64,000 nucleotides of DNA from assembly GCF_021390475.1 (NCBI RefSeq), contig NZ_JAJUWS010000032.1, positions 1 through 64,000 on the forward strand, in the 5' to 3' direction. Position numbers and translations under genes: made by a program. This document shows positions 52,838 through 63,415 of the stretch, in pieces; the first letter of the stretch is position 1, and every line of letters begins with the position of its first letter. Under the pieces are notes generated by a model. That model saw only the letters and a list, made by a program, of their open reading frames with translations. It was not told the origin of the DNA and did not search any database. The DNA is from Streptomyces sp. ST2-7A. Lineage in GTDB: Bacteria > Actinomycetota > Actinomycetes > Streptomycetales > Streptomycetaceae.

Positions 52838-53363
52838 CACTCACCCCCTGGGCGCATATGCCGGACCCTACGCCGGCACCTGTGTTCACGCCTACGAAAA
52901 CCTGTTCCACGGGGCGGGAACCGGACAGGCCCGGGCCCCTCCGGCACGGGGCGACACGGGGAGCCGACGGACCGTCACCGGACAGCGTAGGTGGTCGGCC
53001 GGCACGGGGTGTCAACCCCGGGTGACGGGGGTGTTTCCGCCGGTGAAACGGGGCGCGGCGGGGTGGCCCCATCCACCGGGCATCACATTTCGCGCACCTC
53101 TCTCCCATCCGTCGATCACCCTTCGCCCACCTCCCCGCTCCGGTGCACGCCCGGGCGTGCGCCCGGCGCGTTTTCTTCCACGCGCGCCGGATGGCCGGTG
53201 GACGGCCGGATGCGCCCCGGCGTATCCGGCCCTCCACCGGTCGGGTGAGATCCGACGCCCGTGACGCCGTGTCCGCTACGCGCCGGGCCCCGGGTGGCCT
53301 TCGCTGGCGGTGGGTGTGATCAGAGGTCGATCGGAGCACCCGGGTCACGTCGGAGGGAAGAAC
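52838..53363. other. Non-coding region upstream of the large lipoprotein gene
   Basis: This divergent gap between the SPOR-like gene and the solute-binding protein gene contains only GC-rich sequence. No structured element was recognised. Confidence 0.4.
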
Positions 53364-55892
53364 ATGCTGGGACGGTCGAGCGACGCCGGTGCCCGGACAC
53401 CGGCGCGAGCCGGGAGCGCGGGTTCCCGGAGGCGCGCCGTCCGCCTCCTCGCGGGCGCTCTCCTGCTACCGCTGCTGCTGGTCGGCTGTTCCTCCGACCC
53501 CGGGGAGCGGGACGGGGCCGAGGCGCTCCTCTCCGCGGTCCCCGCCGCCGACCGGGACCGGCTGCGCGAGGGCGGCTCCCTGGTCTGGGCGGTGGACGAC
53601 CTGCCCGCCACCCTCAACGTCTTCCGCTACGACGCGGACATCGTGACCGACCGGGTCACGGTCGGCCTGCTGCCCCGCCTCTTCGTCACCGACGAGCGGG
53701 GGCGCCAGCGCCCCGATCCCGATTACCTGCGCTCGGCGGACGCCACGCCGGAGGACGGCGGGTGGCGGATCGTCTACTCGCTCAACCCCCGGGCGGTCTG
53801 GAGCGACGGCGAACCGGTGGGCGCCGAGGACTTCATCGCCCAGTGGAAGGCGCTCAACGGCTCCGACAACTCCTACTGGAGCGCTCGCAACGCCGGCTAC
53901 GAGAGGATCTCGAAGGTGACGGCCGGTCCCGGCGAGCACGAGGTCACCGTCCTGACCGGGGACACCGTGGCCGACTGGCGCGCCCTCTTCACCCCGCTGT
54001 ACCCCCGCTCCCTCACCGGCGACCCCGCCGAGTTCAACGCGGGCGCCCGGGACGGTCTCCCGGCCACCGCCGGCCCCTTCGCGCTGGACGGGCTGGACCG
54101 GGCGGGCGGCCGGATGACGCTGACCCGGGACGAGGGCTGGTGGGGCGACCGGGCGCTGCTGGACGAACTGGTCTACCTGCGGGTGCCCCCGCACCGCCGA
54201 CTGGAGGAGCTGGGCCGGGGCACGGTGCACGTGGCCGAGGTGAACGCGGTCGAGGCCGAACGGGTGCTCGCGGCGGCGGGTACCCCCTCCCGGGGCGGGG
54301 GCGTGGACAGCCCGCACGCTCCCCCCGGACCGGCGGACACGGGGTCCGGCGAGGACACGGAGGCCGACGAGGACACCGGCGCCGCCCCCGACGCCGCCCC
54401 GGATACCGACGACGGCCGCGGGGCCTCCGCCGCCGGCCCGCCGGGGAACGGCCCCGGCGCGGGCGGGTCCGGCGCGGGCGGGTCCGGCATCGAGGCCGCC
54501 GAGGCACCCGGCACCGCCGCGCTCTCCGTCGGCCGGGACCTCACCGCCCACCTCGCCCGCTGGGGGGACGCCCGGCTCGCGGCCGCCGTGCCCGACGCCC
54601 CGTCGGCCGCCGCGACCGGCGTCGACCGGGCCGCCGAACGGTACGCCCGCGCCCTCGTCACCGCCCAGCGCTCCCGGGACCGGGCCTTCGCCCTGAACGA
54701 GGAGAGCGCCCGCGAACACCTCGCCCGCCACACCGTCCACCGTGCCTACGGGCCGTCCTGGACGCAGTTGGCGATCAACGGTTCCTCCCCGACCCTGCGC
54801 GACGAGCGGGTGCGCCGGGCCCTGGCCCTGGCGCTGGACCGGGAGGCCCCGGCGACGAGGGTGCACGGCGCGGCCGGCCTCCCGCCGCGTCCGCTGGGGC
54901 ACCACCTGTGGGTGCCGGCCCAGGAGGAGTACCGGGACCACGGCGGCGCGCTGGGGGAGACCGGCCCCCGGGCCGCCGCCGAGGTGCTGGAGGCCGTGGG
55001 CTGGCACCGGGTCCCCGGCGGTGGGCGCGGCGTCGGCGCGGACCGGGGGCCGACCGCCGGGCCCGGGACGGAGGCAGGGGCCTCCCCGGCGGCCGGGCCC
55101 CCCGCCCCGGCCGGCGCGGCCGGCCCCCGCGCGCTGTTCCGCGTCGCCGACCCGCTGACCACCGCGGAACAGGGTGTCGCGATGCTGCGCCGCGCCGCCG
55201 TGGACGCCCGGGCCGCCGCCGCGGGGGCCGGCCGCGGTGAGCGCGCCCGCCTGGAGCGGGCGGCGGACGACGCCGAGCGGGCCGCCGACGCGGCGAACCG
55301 GGAGGCCGAGCGGCTCGCCGCGGAGGCCGCCGCGGCGGTCCGGGTGAAGGAGGGAACGCCGCTGCGGTTGGACTTCGTCCTTCCGGAGGCCGGCACGGGT
55401 ACCGAACGGGACCACGGCATCGAGGAGCTGCACACCGTGGCGGACCTGATCACGGAGGCACTCACCGAGGTGGGCGTATTGGTGGACCGGGTCGAGGTGC
55501 CGGCCGACACCTACCTCTCCGAGCGCGTCCCGTCCGGGAACTTCGACCTGGCGTTGTACTCCTGGCCGGCCACGCCGTTCCCGGCGACCGACGCCCACCC
55601 GGTCCACGCCAAGCCGCAGGCCGTCCCGGGTGGTGAGGTGTTCGTCCGGCAGAACTACACCCGGGTGGGCACCGACCACATCGACCAGCTGTTGGAGGAG
55701 GCCGCCACGGAGCCGGACGACGGGCGCCGCGCCGAGCTGTTGCACCGCGCCGACCTGCGGATCTGGGCGGTGGCGGGGTCGATCCCGCTGTACCAACGGC
55801 CGGAGCTGGTGGCGGCGGAGCGGGACCTGGCCAACGTGGGCGCCTTCGGGCTGGCCACCCCGCGGCCACAGGACTTCGGCCGCCTGCGCTGA
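53364..55892 (+). CDS. Lipoprotein solute-binding protein (SBP family 5) with large insertions
   Basis: This 842-aa peptide/dipeptide-type binding lipoprotein has a signal ending LLVGC with lipidated C42. The family 5 core is present: DDLPATLNVFRYDAD, the WSDGEPVGAEDFIAQW motif, and the C-terminal FDLALYSWPATPFPATDAH. It is far longer than the usual 530-600 aa because of a low-complexity Gly/Ala/Asp segment (about 310-385) and an Ala/Arg/Glu coiled-coil segment (about 605-670). No permease or ATPase gene is adjacent, so it may be an orphan or moonlighting protein. ATG 53364 has a GGAGGGAAG site. Confidence 0.88.
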   Translation: MLGRSSDAGARTPARAGSAGSRRRAVRLLAGALLLPLLLVGCSSDPGERDGAEALLSAVPAADRDRLREGGSLVWAVDDLPATLNVFRYDADIVTDRVTVGLLPRLFVTDERGRQRPDPDYLRSADATPEDGGWRIVYSLNPRAVWSDGEPVGAEDFIAQWKALNGSDNSYWSARNAGYERISKVTAGPGEHEVTVLTGDTVADWRALFTPLYPRSLTGDPAEFNAGARDGLPATAGPFALDGLDRAGGRMTLTRDEGWWGDRALLDELVYLRVPPHRRLEELGRGTVHVAEVNAVEAERVLAAAGTPSRGGGVDSPHAPPGPADTGSGEDTEADEDTGAAPDAAPDTDDGRGASAAGPPGNGPGAGGSGAGGSGIEAAEAPGTAALSVGRDLTAHLARWGDARLAAAVPDAPSAAATGVDRAAERYARALVTAQRSRDRAFALNEESAREHLARHTVHRAYGPSWTQLAINGSSPTLRDERVRRALALALDREAPATRVHGAAGLPPRPLGHHLWVPAQEEYRDHGGALGETGPRAAAEVLEAVGWHRVPGGGRGVGADRGPTAGPGTEAGASPAAGPPAPAGAAGPRALFRVADPLTTAEQGVAMLRRAAVDARAAAAGAGRGERARLERAADDAERAADAANREAERLAAEAAAAVRVKEGTPLRLDFVLPEAGTGTERDHGIEELHTVADLITEALTEVGVLVDRVEVPADTYLSERVPSGNFDLALYSWPATPFPATDAHPVHAKPQAVPGGEVFVRQNYTRVGTDHIDQLLEEAATEPDDGRRAELLHRADLRIWAVAGSIPLYQRPELVAAERDLANVGAFGLATPRPQDFGRLR

Positions 55893-55967
55893 GCGGGGAA
55901 CCGGCCCGGGCACGGGGCGGACGGCGGGGGCGGCGTGGAACGCGCGGGCCGTCCCCGGGAGGGCACC

Positions 55968-55973
55968 GTACGA
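55968..55973 (+). promoter_or_regulatory. typA -10 box
   Basis: TACGAT lies about 100 bp before the typA start, giving a leader of about 95 nt. No convincing -35 was seen. Confidence 0.4.
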
Positions 55974-56074
55974 TGTGGAAGGGCCGGGGCAGGAATTCGC
56001 CGGGCCACGTCACCGACTCGCCGGGGATCCACCCGCCGGGGGACAACCGCTATTCGGGAGAAGTTCCGCCAGCC

Positions 56075-57943
56075 ATGCCCACGCGCCACGACATCCGCAA
56101 TGTCGCCATCGTCGCCCATGTCGACCACGGCAAGACGACCCTGGTCGACGCCATGCTCAAGCAGGCGGGGGCCTTCGCCGCCCACCAGCACGTGGACGAC
56201 CGGGTCATGGACTCCGGCGACCTCGAGCGCGAGAAGGGCATCACCATTCTCGCGAAGAACACCGCCGTCCGGTACCACCCCAAGGGGGGTGGGGACCCGG
56301 TGGTCATCAACATCATCGACACCCCCGGCCACGCCGACTTCGGCGGCGAGGTGGAGCGCGGCCTGTCCATGGTGGACGCCGTGGTCCTGCTGGTGGACGC
56401 CTCGGAGGGACCGCTGCCGCAGACCCGGTTCGTGCTGCGCAAGGCGCTGCAGGCCCGCCTGCCGGTGATCCTGTGCGTCAACAAGACGGACCGGCCCGAC
56501 GCCCGCATCTCCGAGGTGCTCAACGAGTCCTACGACCTGTTCCTGGACCTGGACGCGGACGAGGAGCAGATCGAGTTCCCCATCGTCTACGCCTGCGCCC
56601 GGGACGGTGTCGCCTCCCGCACCCAGCCGGCCGACGGCACGGTGCCGGAGGACAGCGACAGCCTCGAGCCGCTGTTCTCCACGCTGCTGGAGTCGGTGCC
56701 GGCGCCGGTGTACGACGAGGAGGCCCCGCTCCAGGCGCACGTGACCAACCTGGACGCGGACAACTTCCTCGGCCGGATCGCGCTGTGCCGCATCCAGCAG
56801 GGCGAGCTGCGCAAGGGGCAGACCGTGGCGTGGATGCGCCGCGACGGCTCGGTGCAGAGCGTGCGGCTCACCGAGCTGCTGATGACCGACGCGCTCACCC
56901 GCAAGCCGGCCGAGAAGGCCGGCCCCGGTGACATCTGCGCGGTGGCGGGCATCCCCGACATCATGATCGGCGAGACGCTGGCCGACCCGGAGAACCCGGT
57001 GGCGCTGCCCCTGATTCAGGTGGACGAGCCGGCCATCTCGATGACCATCGGCACCAACAACTCCCCTCTGGTGGGCAAGGGCGGCAAGGGCCACAAGGTG
57101 ACCGCGCGCCTGGTGAAGGACCGCCTGGACCGGGAGTTGATCGGCAACGTCTCGCTGCGGGTACTGCCGACCGAGCGGCCGGACGCCTGGGAGGTGCAGG
57201 GCCGCGGCGAGCTGGCGCTGGCCATCCTGGTGGAGACGATGCGCCGGGAGGGCTTCGAGCTGACGGTCGGTCGTCCCGAGGTGGTGACCCGGGAGGTCGA
57301 CGGCCGGGTGCACGAGCCGATCGAGCGGATGACGATCGACGTGCCCGAGGAGCACCTGGGGGCGATCACCCAGCTGATGGCGTCCCGCAAGGGGCGCATG
57401 GAGACCATGACCAACCACGGCTCGGGTTGGGTGCGGATGGAGTTCCTGGTGCCCTCCCGGGGACTGATCGGGTTCCGCACCGAGTTCCTGACCGAGACCC
57501 GGGGCACCGGGATCGCGCACGGCATCTTCGAGCGCTACGAGCCGTGGGTGGGGGAGCTGCGCACCCGTAACAGCGGTTCCCTGGTGGCGGACCGGCCGGG
57601 GCCGGCCACGCCGTACGCGATGCTCAACCTCCAGGAGCGGGGCGTCATCTTCGTGGAGCCCGGTACCGAGGTGTACGAGGGCATGATCGTCGGTGAGAAC
57701 TCCCGTGCCGACGACATGGACGTGAACATCACCAAGGAGAAGAAGCTCACCAACATGCGGGCGGCCTCCGCCGACACCACCGAGAACCTGGTGCCGCCGC
57801 GCAGGCTGTCGCTGGAGCAGTCGCTGGAGTTCTGCCGGGACGACGAGTGTGTCGAGGTCACGCCGAACGAGGTGCGGATCCGCAAGGTGGTGCTCGATCA
57901 GCGTCAGCGGGCCCGGTCGGCCTCCCGGGCCAAGCACGCCTGA
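56075..57943 (+). CDS. typA: Translational GTPase TypA/BipA
   Basis: This ribosome-binding GTPase is involved in assembly and stress adaptation. The 622-aa sequence has G1 AHVDHGKTT (K20), switch II DTPGHADFGGEV, G4 NKTDRPDA, beta-barrel domain II, EF-G-like domains III and V (RGELALAILVETMRREGFEL, GRVHEPIERMTIDVPEE) and the TypA-specific C-terminal domain (SRGLIGFRTEFLTETRGTG). The spacing from GGGAGAAG to ATG 56075 is a little long. Upstream is the large lipoprotein gene, downstream the peptide importer. Confidence 0.96.
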   Translation: MPTRHDIRNVAIVAHVDHGKTTLVDAMLKQAGAFAAHQHVDDRVMDSGDLEREKGITILAKNTAVRYHPKGGGDPVVINIIDTPGHADFGGEVERGLSMVDAVVLLVDASEGPLPQTRFVLRKALQARLPVILCVNKTDRPDARISEVLNESYDLFLDLDADEEQIEFPIVYACARDGVASRTQPADGTVPEDSDSLEPLFSTLLESVPAPVYDEEAPLQAHVTNLDADNFLGRIALCRIQQGELRKGQTVAWMRRDGSVQSVRLTELLMTDALTRKPAEKAGPGDICAVAGIPDIMIGETLADPENPVALPLIQVDEPAISMTIGTNNSPLVGKGGKGHKVTARLVKDRLDRELIGNVSLRVLPTERPDAWEVQGRGELALAILVETMRREGFELTVGRPEVVTREVDGRVHEPIERMTIDVPEEHLGAITQLMASRKGRMETMTNHGSGWVRMEFLVPSRGLIGFRTEFLTETRGTGIAHGIFERYEPWVGELRTRNSGSLVADRPGPATPYAMLNLQERGVIFVEPGTEVYEGMIVGENSRADDMDVNITKEKKLTNMRAASADTTENLVPPRRLSLEQSLEFCRDDECVEVTPNEVRIRKVVLDQRQRARSASRAKHA

Positions 57944-57972
57944 GCCTTCGCGATTCGCTCGCGGGAACATTC

Positions 57973-58012
57973 GCGGCGGCCCCACACCGGTCTTTCGGTG
58001 TCGGGCCGCCGC
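57973..58012 (+). terminator. Terminator after typA
   Basis: A 17-bp stem with one mismatch (57973-57989 and 57996-58012) and a GTCTTT loop begins 29 nt after the stop codon. Confidence 0.8.
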
Positions 58013-58268
58013 GTTGTGCGGGGTGCCTTCCCGTGGCCCCGGGGTCCGTTGCCGGCGGCCGGCTGCCCTCCCGTGCCGGATCGTCCGCCGGGAGCCGTGT
58101 CATATGCGCTGGGTGAGGAAAACCCCGAGAAGCCCGGGGAATCATCCCCCGATCGTCACGCAGTGAAGTTTCTTCGCCTTCCGTCCACAAAATGATTGCA
58201 ATGTGAACATGTCAAGGGGGGCAAAGCGGGCAGAGGTCCACACCTGTTCGATGTGCGGACACCTTCGC

Positions 58269-58282
58269 GTGTCACGCGTCAC
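58269..58282 (+). promoter_or_regulatory. Crp-like box upstream of oppA
   Basis: GTGTCACGCGTCAC fits the Streptomyces Crp pattern GTG-N6-GNCAC. It lies about 270 bp upstream of the oppA start. Confidence 0.5.
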
Positions 58283-58353
58283 AATGGCACGTTTGAACCC
58301 CTCGGGACTGCTGAAGTATCGCCGTATTTGTCTGTTTTGGTGTTCGCTCCGTC

Positions 58354-58366
58354 ATCACATTGTGAT
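58354..58366 (+). promoter_or_regulatory. Palindrome ATCACA-T-TGTGAT upstream of oppA
   Basis: A perfect 13-bp inverted repeat with TCACA/TGTGA half-sites lies 186 bp before the oppA start. It is possibly another Crp-family or other dimeric-regulator site. The spacer is too short for a standard CRP site. Confidence 0.45.
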
Positions 58367-58551
58367 CTGAAATGGTGCAGGGGACTTCGTTTGGGTCGCA
58401 TAGTGGTTCAGGTTGCGATCGACCGTTCGGGCCTTCCGCGGGAGGGCGATACCCGGCTTCTCGATCGCATGGCGCCGAACACGACGGGTGTGAAGACTTC
58501 GCGTGTGCGGCGCCCCATGCTTCGAGCGAACTCTCCGAAGGAGGCAGGCCC

Positions 58552-60192
58552 ATGCGCGGTACGCGCAGCGCCAAGTGGGTGGCAGGTGCGATAGGCGTGG
58601 CTCTGGCCGCGACCGCCTGTGGTGGCAGCGACGACAGCGGCAACGGCAACGGCAACGGTGGCGGCGGTGAGGGCGGTGGCTCCGCGTCGGCGGTCTTCTC
58701 CGTCGACGCCGGCGAGCCCCAGAACCCGCTGATCCCGACCGACACCAACGAGCAGTACGGTGCCCTGGTCATCGACAACGTCTTCGCCAACCTGGTCGAC
58801 TTCGACGACGAGGGCGACCTGGTCTACACCGCCGCCGAGTCCATCGAGGCCAACGAGGACGCCACCGAGTGGACCGTCACCCTCCGCGAGGGCTGGACCT
58901 TCCATGACGGCGAGGCCGTGACCGCCGAGTCCTACGTCAACGCGTGGAACTGGGCCGCCCAGCTGTCCAACAACCAGAAGAACAGCTACTGGTTCGCGGA
59001 CATCGAGGGCTACGACGAGGTCCACCCGGAGGAGGGTGACGCCACCGCCGAGGAGATGTCCGGCCTGGAGGTCGTCGACGAGCTGACCTTCACCGTCACC
59101 CTCTCCTCCCCGGTCTCGTACTTCAACTACAAGCTGGGTTACAACCCCTTCACCCCGCTGCCCAGCAGCTTCTACGAGGACACCGAGGCCTTCGGCCAGA
59201 AGCCGATCGGCAACGGCCCGTACAAGTTCGCTTCCTGGGAGCGCGACTCCAAGATCACCCTCGAGGCCTACGAGGACTACGCGGGCGAGAACAAGGCGCA
59301 GAACGACGGCGTCGAGCTCGTCAACTACAACAACCTCAACGCGGCCTACAACGACCTGCTCTCGGACAGCCTCGACATCCTGCGTCTGGTCGACCCCCAG
59401 AACCTGCCGGTCTTCAAGGACGACCTGGGCGACCGGGCCATCTCCCAGCCGTACATGGCCAACCAGACCCTGGTCCCGGTCTTCTACAGCGAGACCTGGG
59501 AGGACACCGACCCGCGCGTCCTGCAGGGTCTGTCGATGGCCATCGACCGCGAGACCATCGTCTCCACCGTGATGAACGACTCGGTGACCGTCGCGACCGG
59601 TTTCGTCGCCCCCGGCGCCATGGGCTTCCAGGAGAACGCCGGCGGCGAGGTCATGGAGTTCGACCCGGAGCGCGCCAAGGACCTCATCGATGAGGCCGGT
59701 GGCGTCCCCGGTGACGAGATCACCATCCAGTACAACGCCGACGGTGGTCACGAGGCCTGGGTGACCGCGGTCTGCAACAGCATCCGCCAGAACACCGGCG
59801 TCGAGTGCACCGGCGACGCCAAGCCGGACTTCCAGACCGACCTCAACGCGCGTGACGCGCAGGAGGTCGAGTCGATGTACCGCGGTGGCTGGATCGCCGA
59901 CTACCCGCTGAACGTCTCCTTCATGAAGGAGCTGTACGGCACCGGTTCCTCCGCCAACACCGGCTTCTTCTCCAACGAGGAGGTGGACGCCCTCTTCGCC
60001 GAGGGTGACTCCGCCGCCTCCCTCGAGGAGACCGTGGCCGCCTACCAGGAGGCCGAGAAGGTGCTCTTCGAGCACATGCCGGCCATCCCGCTGTGGCACC
60101 AGGGTGTCAACGGCGGCTTCTCCCAGAACGTGGAGAACGTCCGCTTCAGCGTCACCGGTCAGCCGATCCTGACCGAGGTCACCGTCAAGTAA
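58552..60192 (+). CDS. oppA: Oligopeptide ABC importer solute-binding lipoprotein
   Basis: This 546-aa family 5 binding protein has a lipoprotein signal ending ATAC with C23, a Gly/Asn/Ser tether, and the OppA-like core WTVTLREGWTFHDGEAVTAESYVNAW with a C-terminal IPLWHQGVNGGFS. ATG 58552 has AAGGAGG 8 nt upstream. Its codons are nearly all C-ending, suggesting high expression. It heads a five-gene importer. Two hairpins follow before oppB. The gene order with the binding protein first and the position after typA suggest a relative of the BldK-adjacent peptide permease of S. coelicolor. Confidence 0.93.
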   Translation: MRGTRSAKWVAGAIGVALAATACGGSDDSGNGNGNGGGGEGGGSASAVFSVDAGEPQNPLIPTDTNEQYGALVIDNVFANLVDFDDEGDLVYTAAESIEANEDATEWTVTLREGWTFHDGEAVTAESYVNAWNWAAQLSNNQKNSYWFADIEGYDEVHPEEGDATAEEMSGLEVVDELTFTVTLSSPVSYFNYKLGYNPFTPLPSSFYEDTEAFGQKPIGNGPYKFASWERDSKITLEAYEDYAGENKAQNDGVELVNYNNLNAAYNDLLSDSLDILRLVDPQNLPVFKDDLGDRAISQPYMANQTLVPVFYSETWEDTDPRVLQGLSMAIDRETIVSTVMNDSVTVATGFVAPGAMGFQENAGGEVMEFDPERAKDLIDEAGGVPGDEITIQYNADGGHEAWVTAVCNSIRQNTGVECTGDAKPDFQTDLNARDAQEVESMYRGGWIADYPLNVSFMKELYGTGSSANTGFFSNEEVDALFAEGDSAASLEETVAAYQEAEKVLFEHMPAIPLWHQGVNGGFSQNVENVRFSVTGQPILTEVTVK

Positions 60193-60204
60193 GGCCGCAC
60201 CGAC

Positions 60205-60229
60205 GGGCGCCCCGGCACCCGGGGCGCCC
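60205..60229 (+). terminator. Intercistronic hairpin 1 after oppA
   Basis: A perfect 11-bp stem, GGGCGCCCCGG and CCGGGGCGCCC, with a 3-nt loop lies 12 nt after the oppA stop. It probably blocks or reduces read-through, or protects the 3' end of the oppA message. Confidence 0.7.
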
Positions 60230-60263
60230 CCGGCCACGGCCCCACCCGGCCGTGGGCCGCGGA

Positions 60264-60311
60264 GAGCGACGGGCCGCACCACCCGCACCCCGGGCGGGCG
60301 GCCCGTCGCTC
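60264..60311 (+). terminator. Intercistronic hairpin 2 before oppB
   Basis: A perfect 14-bp stem (60264-60277 and 60298-60311) with a 20-nt loop stands 32 nt before the oppB start, downstream of hairpin 1. Confidence 0.65.
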
Positions 60312-60343
60312 CCGTGATCCGACACATCCGAGTTGGAGGAACG

Positions 60344-61265
<922 letters not shown>

Positions 61266-61273
<8 letters not shown>

Positions 61274-62240
61274 CGTCCCGATGAAGGCCACCCCCGAGGC
61301 CGCCTCCCTGAAGGCCACCCAGCCGGCGGTGCCCGCGCCGATCGACGCGCAGCCCGAGTCCGGGCCCGCGCCGGGCAAGCCGCGCAGTCTGTGGTCGGAC
61401 GCCTGGCACGACCTGCGCCGCAAACCGTCATTCCTGATCTCCGCCGGGTTGATCCTGCTCTTCCTGACGATCGCGGCGTTCCCCGGCCTGTTCACCGACA
61501 TGAGCCCGCGCGACGGCGACCTGACGCAGTTCTACCTGCAGAAGCCGCAACTCACGCACTTCTTCGCACCCGAGTGGCTCGGGTACGACGCGCAGGGCCG
61601 CAGCATCTACGCCCGCATCATCCACGGCACCCGGGCCTCGATCATCATCGGTCTGACGGTGACCGCGATCGTCTTCGTGCTGGGCAGCCTGGTGGGGATG
61701 CTCGCCGGATACTTCGGCGGCTGGGTGGACACCGTGCTCTCCCGCATCGTGGACACCTTCATGGGCATCCCCTTCCTGCTGGGCGCCATGGTCATCCTGG
61801 TCTCCTTCGACGTGCGCGGCCCGCTGGTGATCTCGCTGGCCCTCGCCGTCCTGGGATGGACGACCATCGCCCGGGTGATGCGCGGTTCGGTCATCCAGGT
61901 CAAGCAGGCCGACTACGTGCAGGCCGCCCGTTCACTGGGCGCCGGTACCTCCCGGATCCTGCTGCGACACATCCTGCCCAACGCCATCGCTCCGGTGATC
62001 GTGGTGGCGATGATCGCCCTCGGCGGCTACATCTCGGCCGAGGCCACCCTGTCCTACCTGGGTATCGGCCTCGCCGACCCGGCGGTCTCCTGGGGTGGGG
62101 ACATCAACTTCGGCAAGGACTCGATCCGGGTCGCCTCGCACGTGTTGATCTTCCCCTCGATCATGCTCAGCACCACGATCCTGGCGTTCCTGATGATGGG
62201 CGACGCCGTGCGCGACGCCCTCGACCCCAAGCTGCGCTGA
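61266..62240 (+). CDS. oppC: Peptide ABC importer permease, OppC/DppC type
   Basis: This 324-aa partner permease has an N-terminal cytoplasmic tail of about 45 residues rich in Ala/Pro, six helices, the EAA loop QADYVQAARSLGAG, and the C-terminal SYLGIGLADPAVSWG typical of OppC. It starts at ATG 61266, overlapping oppB by 8 nt. Confidence 0.94.
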
Positions 62241-62254
62241 GGGAGGCGTACCGC

Positions 62255-63415
62255 ATGAGCGACCGTACCGAACGGCCGACGGCCGACGAGCCGAACGCGA
62301 CCACCGGCACCACCGGTCCCGTCGAGGCGTCCCCCTCCGCGGCCGGGACGGCCGGGACGACCGGGGAGACCGACCTCGAGAAGGGCGCCCGGACGGCGGA
62401 GGGCGCCGCCGGGGGCACCCCACTGCTGGAGGTCCGTGATCTGGCGGTGGAGTTCCGCACCCGGGAGGGGGTGGCGCGGGCGGTCAACGGGGTGAGTTAC
62501 TCCGTGAACGCCGGTGAGACCCTGGCGGTGTTGGGTGAGTCGGGGTCGGGGAAGTCGGTGACCGCGCAGGCGATCATGGGCATCCTGGACACCCCGCCCG
62601 GCCGCATCGCCGGCGGCGAGATCCGCTTCCGCGGCGAGGATCTCCTCACCCTCTCCGAGGACAGGCGTCGCGCGATCCGCGGTGATCGCATCGCGATGAT
62701 TTTCCAGGATGCCCTTTCCTCTCTCAATCCGGTGTTGTCGGTGGGGTATCAGTTGGGGGAGATGTTCCGGGTTCATCGTGGGGCTTCGCGTCGGGAGGCG
62801 CGGGATCGTGCGGTGGAGTTGATGGATCGGGTGCGGATTCCGGCGGCCCGGGAGCGGGTGAATGATTATCCGCATCAGTTCTCGGGTGGTATGCGTCAGC
62901 GGATCATGATCGCGATGGCGTTGGCGTTGGAGCCGGATCTGATCATCGCGGATGAGCCGACGACGGCTTTGGATGTGACGGTTCAGGCGCAGGTGATGGA
63001 GTTGCTCGCGGAGTTGCAGCGGGAGTTCCGGATGGGGCTGATCCTGATCACGCATGATTTGGGTGTGGTGGCGGATGTGGCGGATCGGATCGCGGTGATG
63101 TACGCGGGTCGGATCGTGGAGACGGCTCCGGTGAAGGAGTTGTACGCGGCTCCGGCGCATCCGTACACGAAGGGTTTGTTGGAGTCGATTCCGCGTCTGG
63201 ACCACAAGGGCAAGGAGTTGTACGCCATCAAGGGCCTACCGCCGAGCCTTACGGCGCTGCCCGCCGGCTGCTCCTTCCACCCCCGCTGCCCCATGGCCGA
63301 GGAGCGCTGCACCACCGAGAGCCCGCCGCTGCACACCGTCCTCGACACCTCCGAGGCCCCCGTCCCGGGACGGGACAGCGCCTGCCATTACTGGAAGGAG
63401 ACCCTCCATGGCTGA
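62255..63415 (+). CDS. oppD: Peptide ABC importer ATPase, OppD/DppD type
   Basis: This 386-aa ATPase has a disordered N-terminal extension of about 60 residues before the ABC domain. Walker A is GESGSGKSV (K100), the signature FSGGMRQRIMIAMAL and Walker B DLIIADEPTTALD. The C-terminal oligopeptide domain has the cysteine-rich CSFHPRC...C pattern. ATG 62255 has a GGGAGG site. Codon use alternates between C-ending and G/T-ending blocks, with the main G/T block at about 62700-63190. Confidence 0.94.
   Translation: MSDRTERPTADEPNATTGTTGPVEASPSAAGTAGTTGETDLEKGARTAEGAAGGTPLLEVRDLAVEFRTREGVARAVNGVSYSVNAGETLAVLGESGSGKSVTAQAIMGILDTPPGRIAGGEIRFRGEDLLTLSEDRRRAIRGDRIAMIFQDALSSLNPVLSVGYQLGEMFRVHRGASRREARDRAVELMDRVRIPAARERVNDYPHQFSGGMRQRIMIAMALALEPDLIIADEPTTALDVTVQAQVMELLAELQREFRMGLILITHDLGVVADVADRIAVMYAGRIVETAPVKELYAAPAHPYTKGLLESIPRLDHKGKELYAIKGLPPSLTALPAGCSFHPRCPMAEERCTTESPPLHTVLDTSEAPVPGRDSACHYWKETLHG

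Larger units (their letters stand above)
57944..58551. other. Regulatory region between typA and oppA (608 bp)
   Basis: After the typA terminator the sequence becomes AT-richer (about 58150-58400), typical of a promoter zone. It carries a Crp-like box and a perfect TGTGA-type palindrome. No gene is supported. Confidence 0.6.

Noticed and set aside
58196..58594. 132-aa frame upstream of oppA
   Set aside because: Crosses the promoter zone and the oppA start; poor codon bias.
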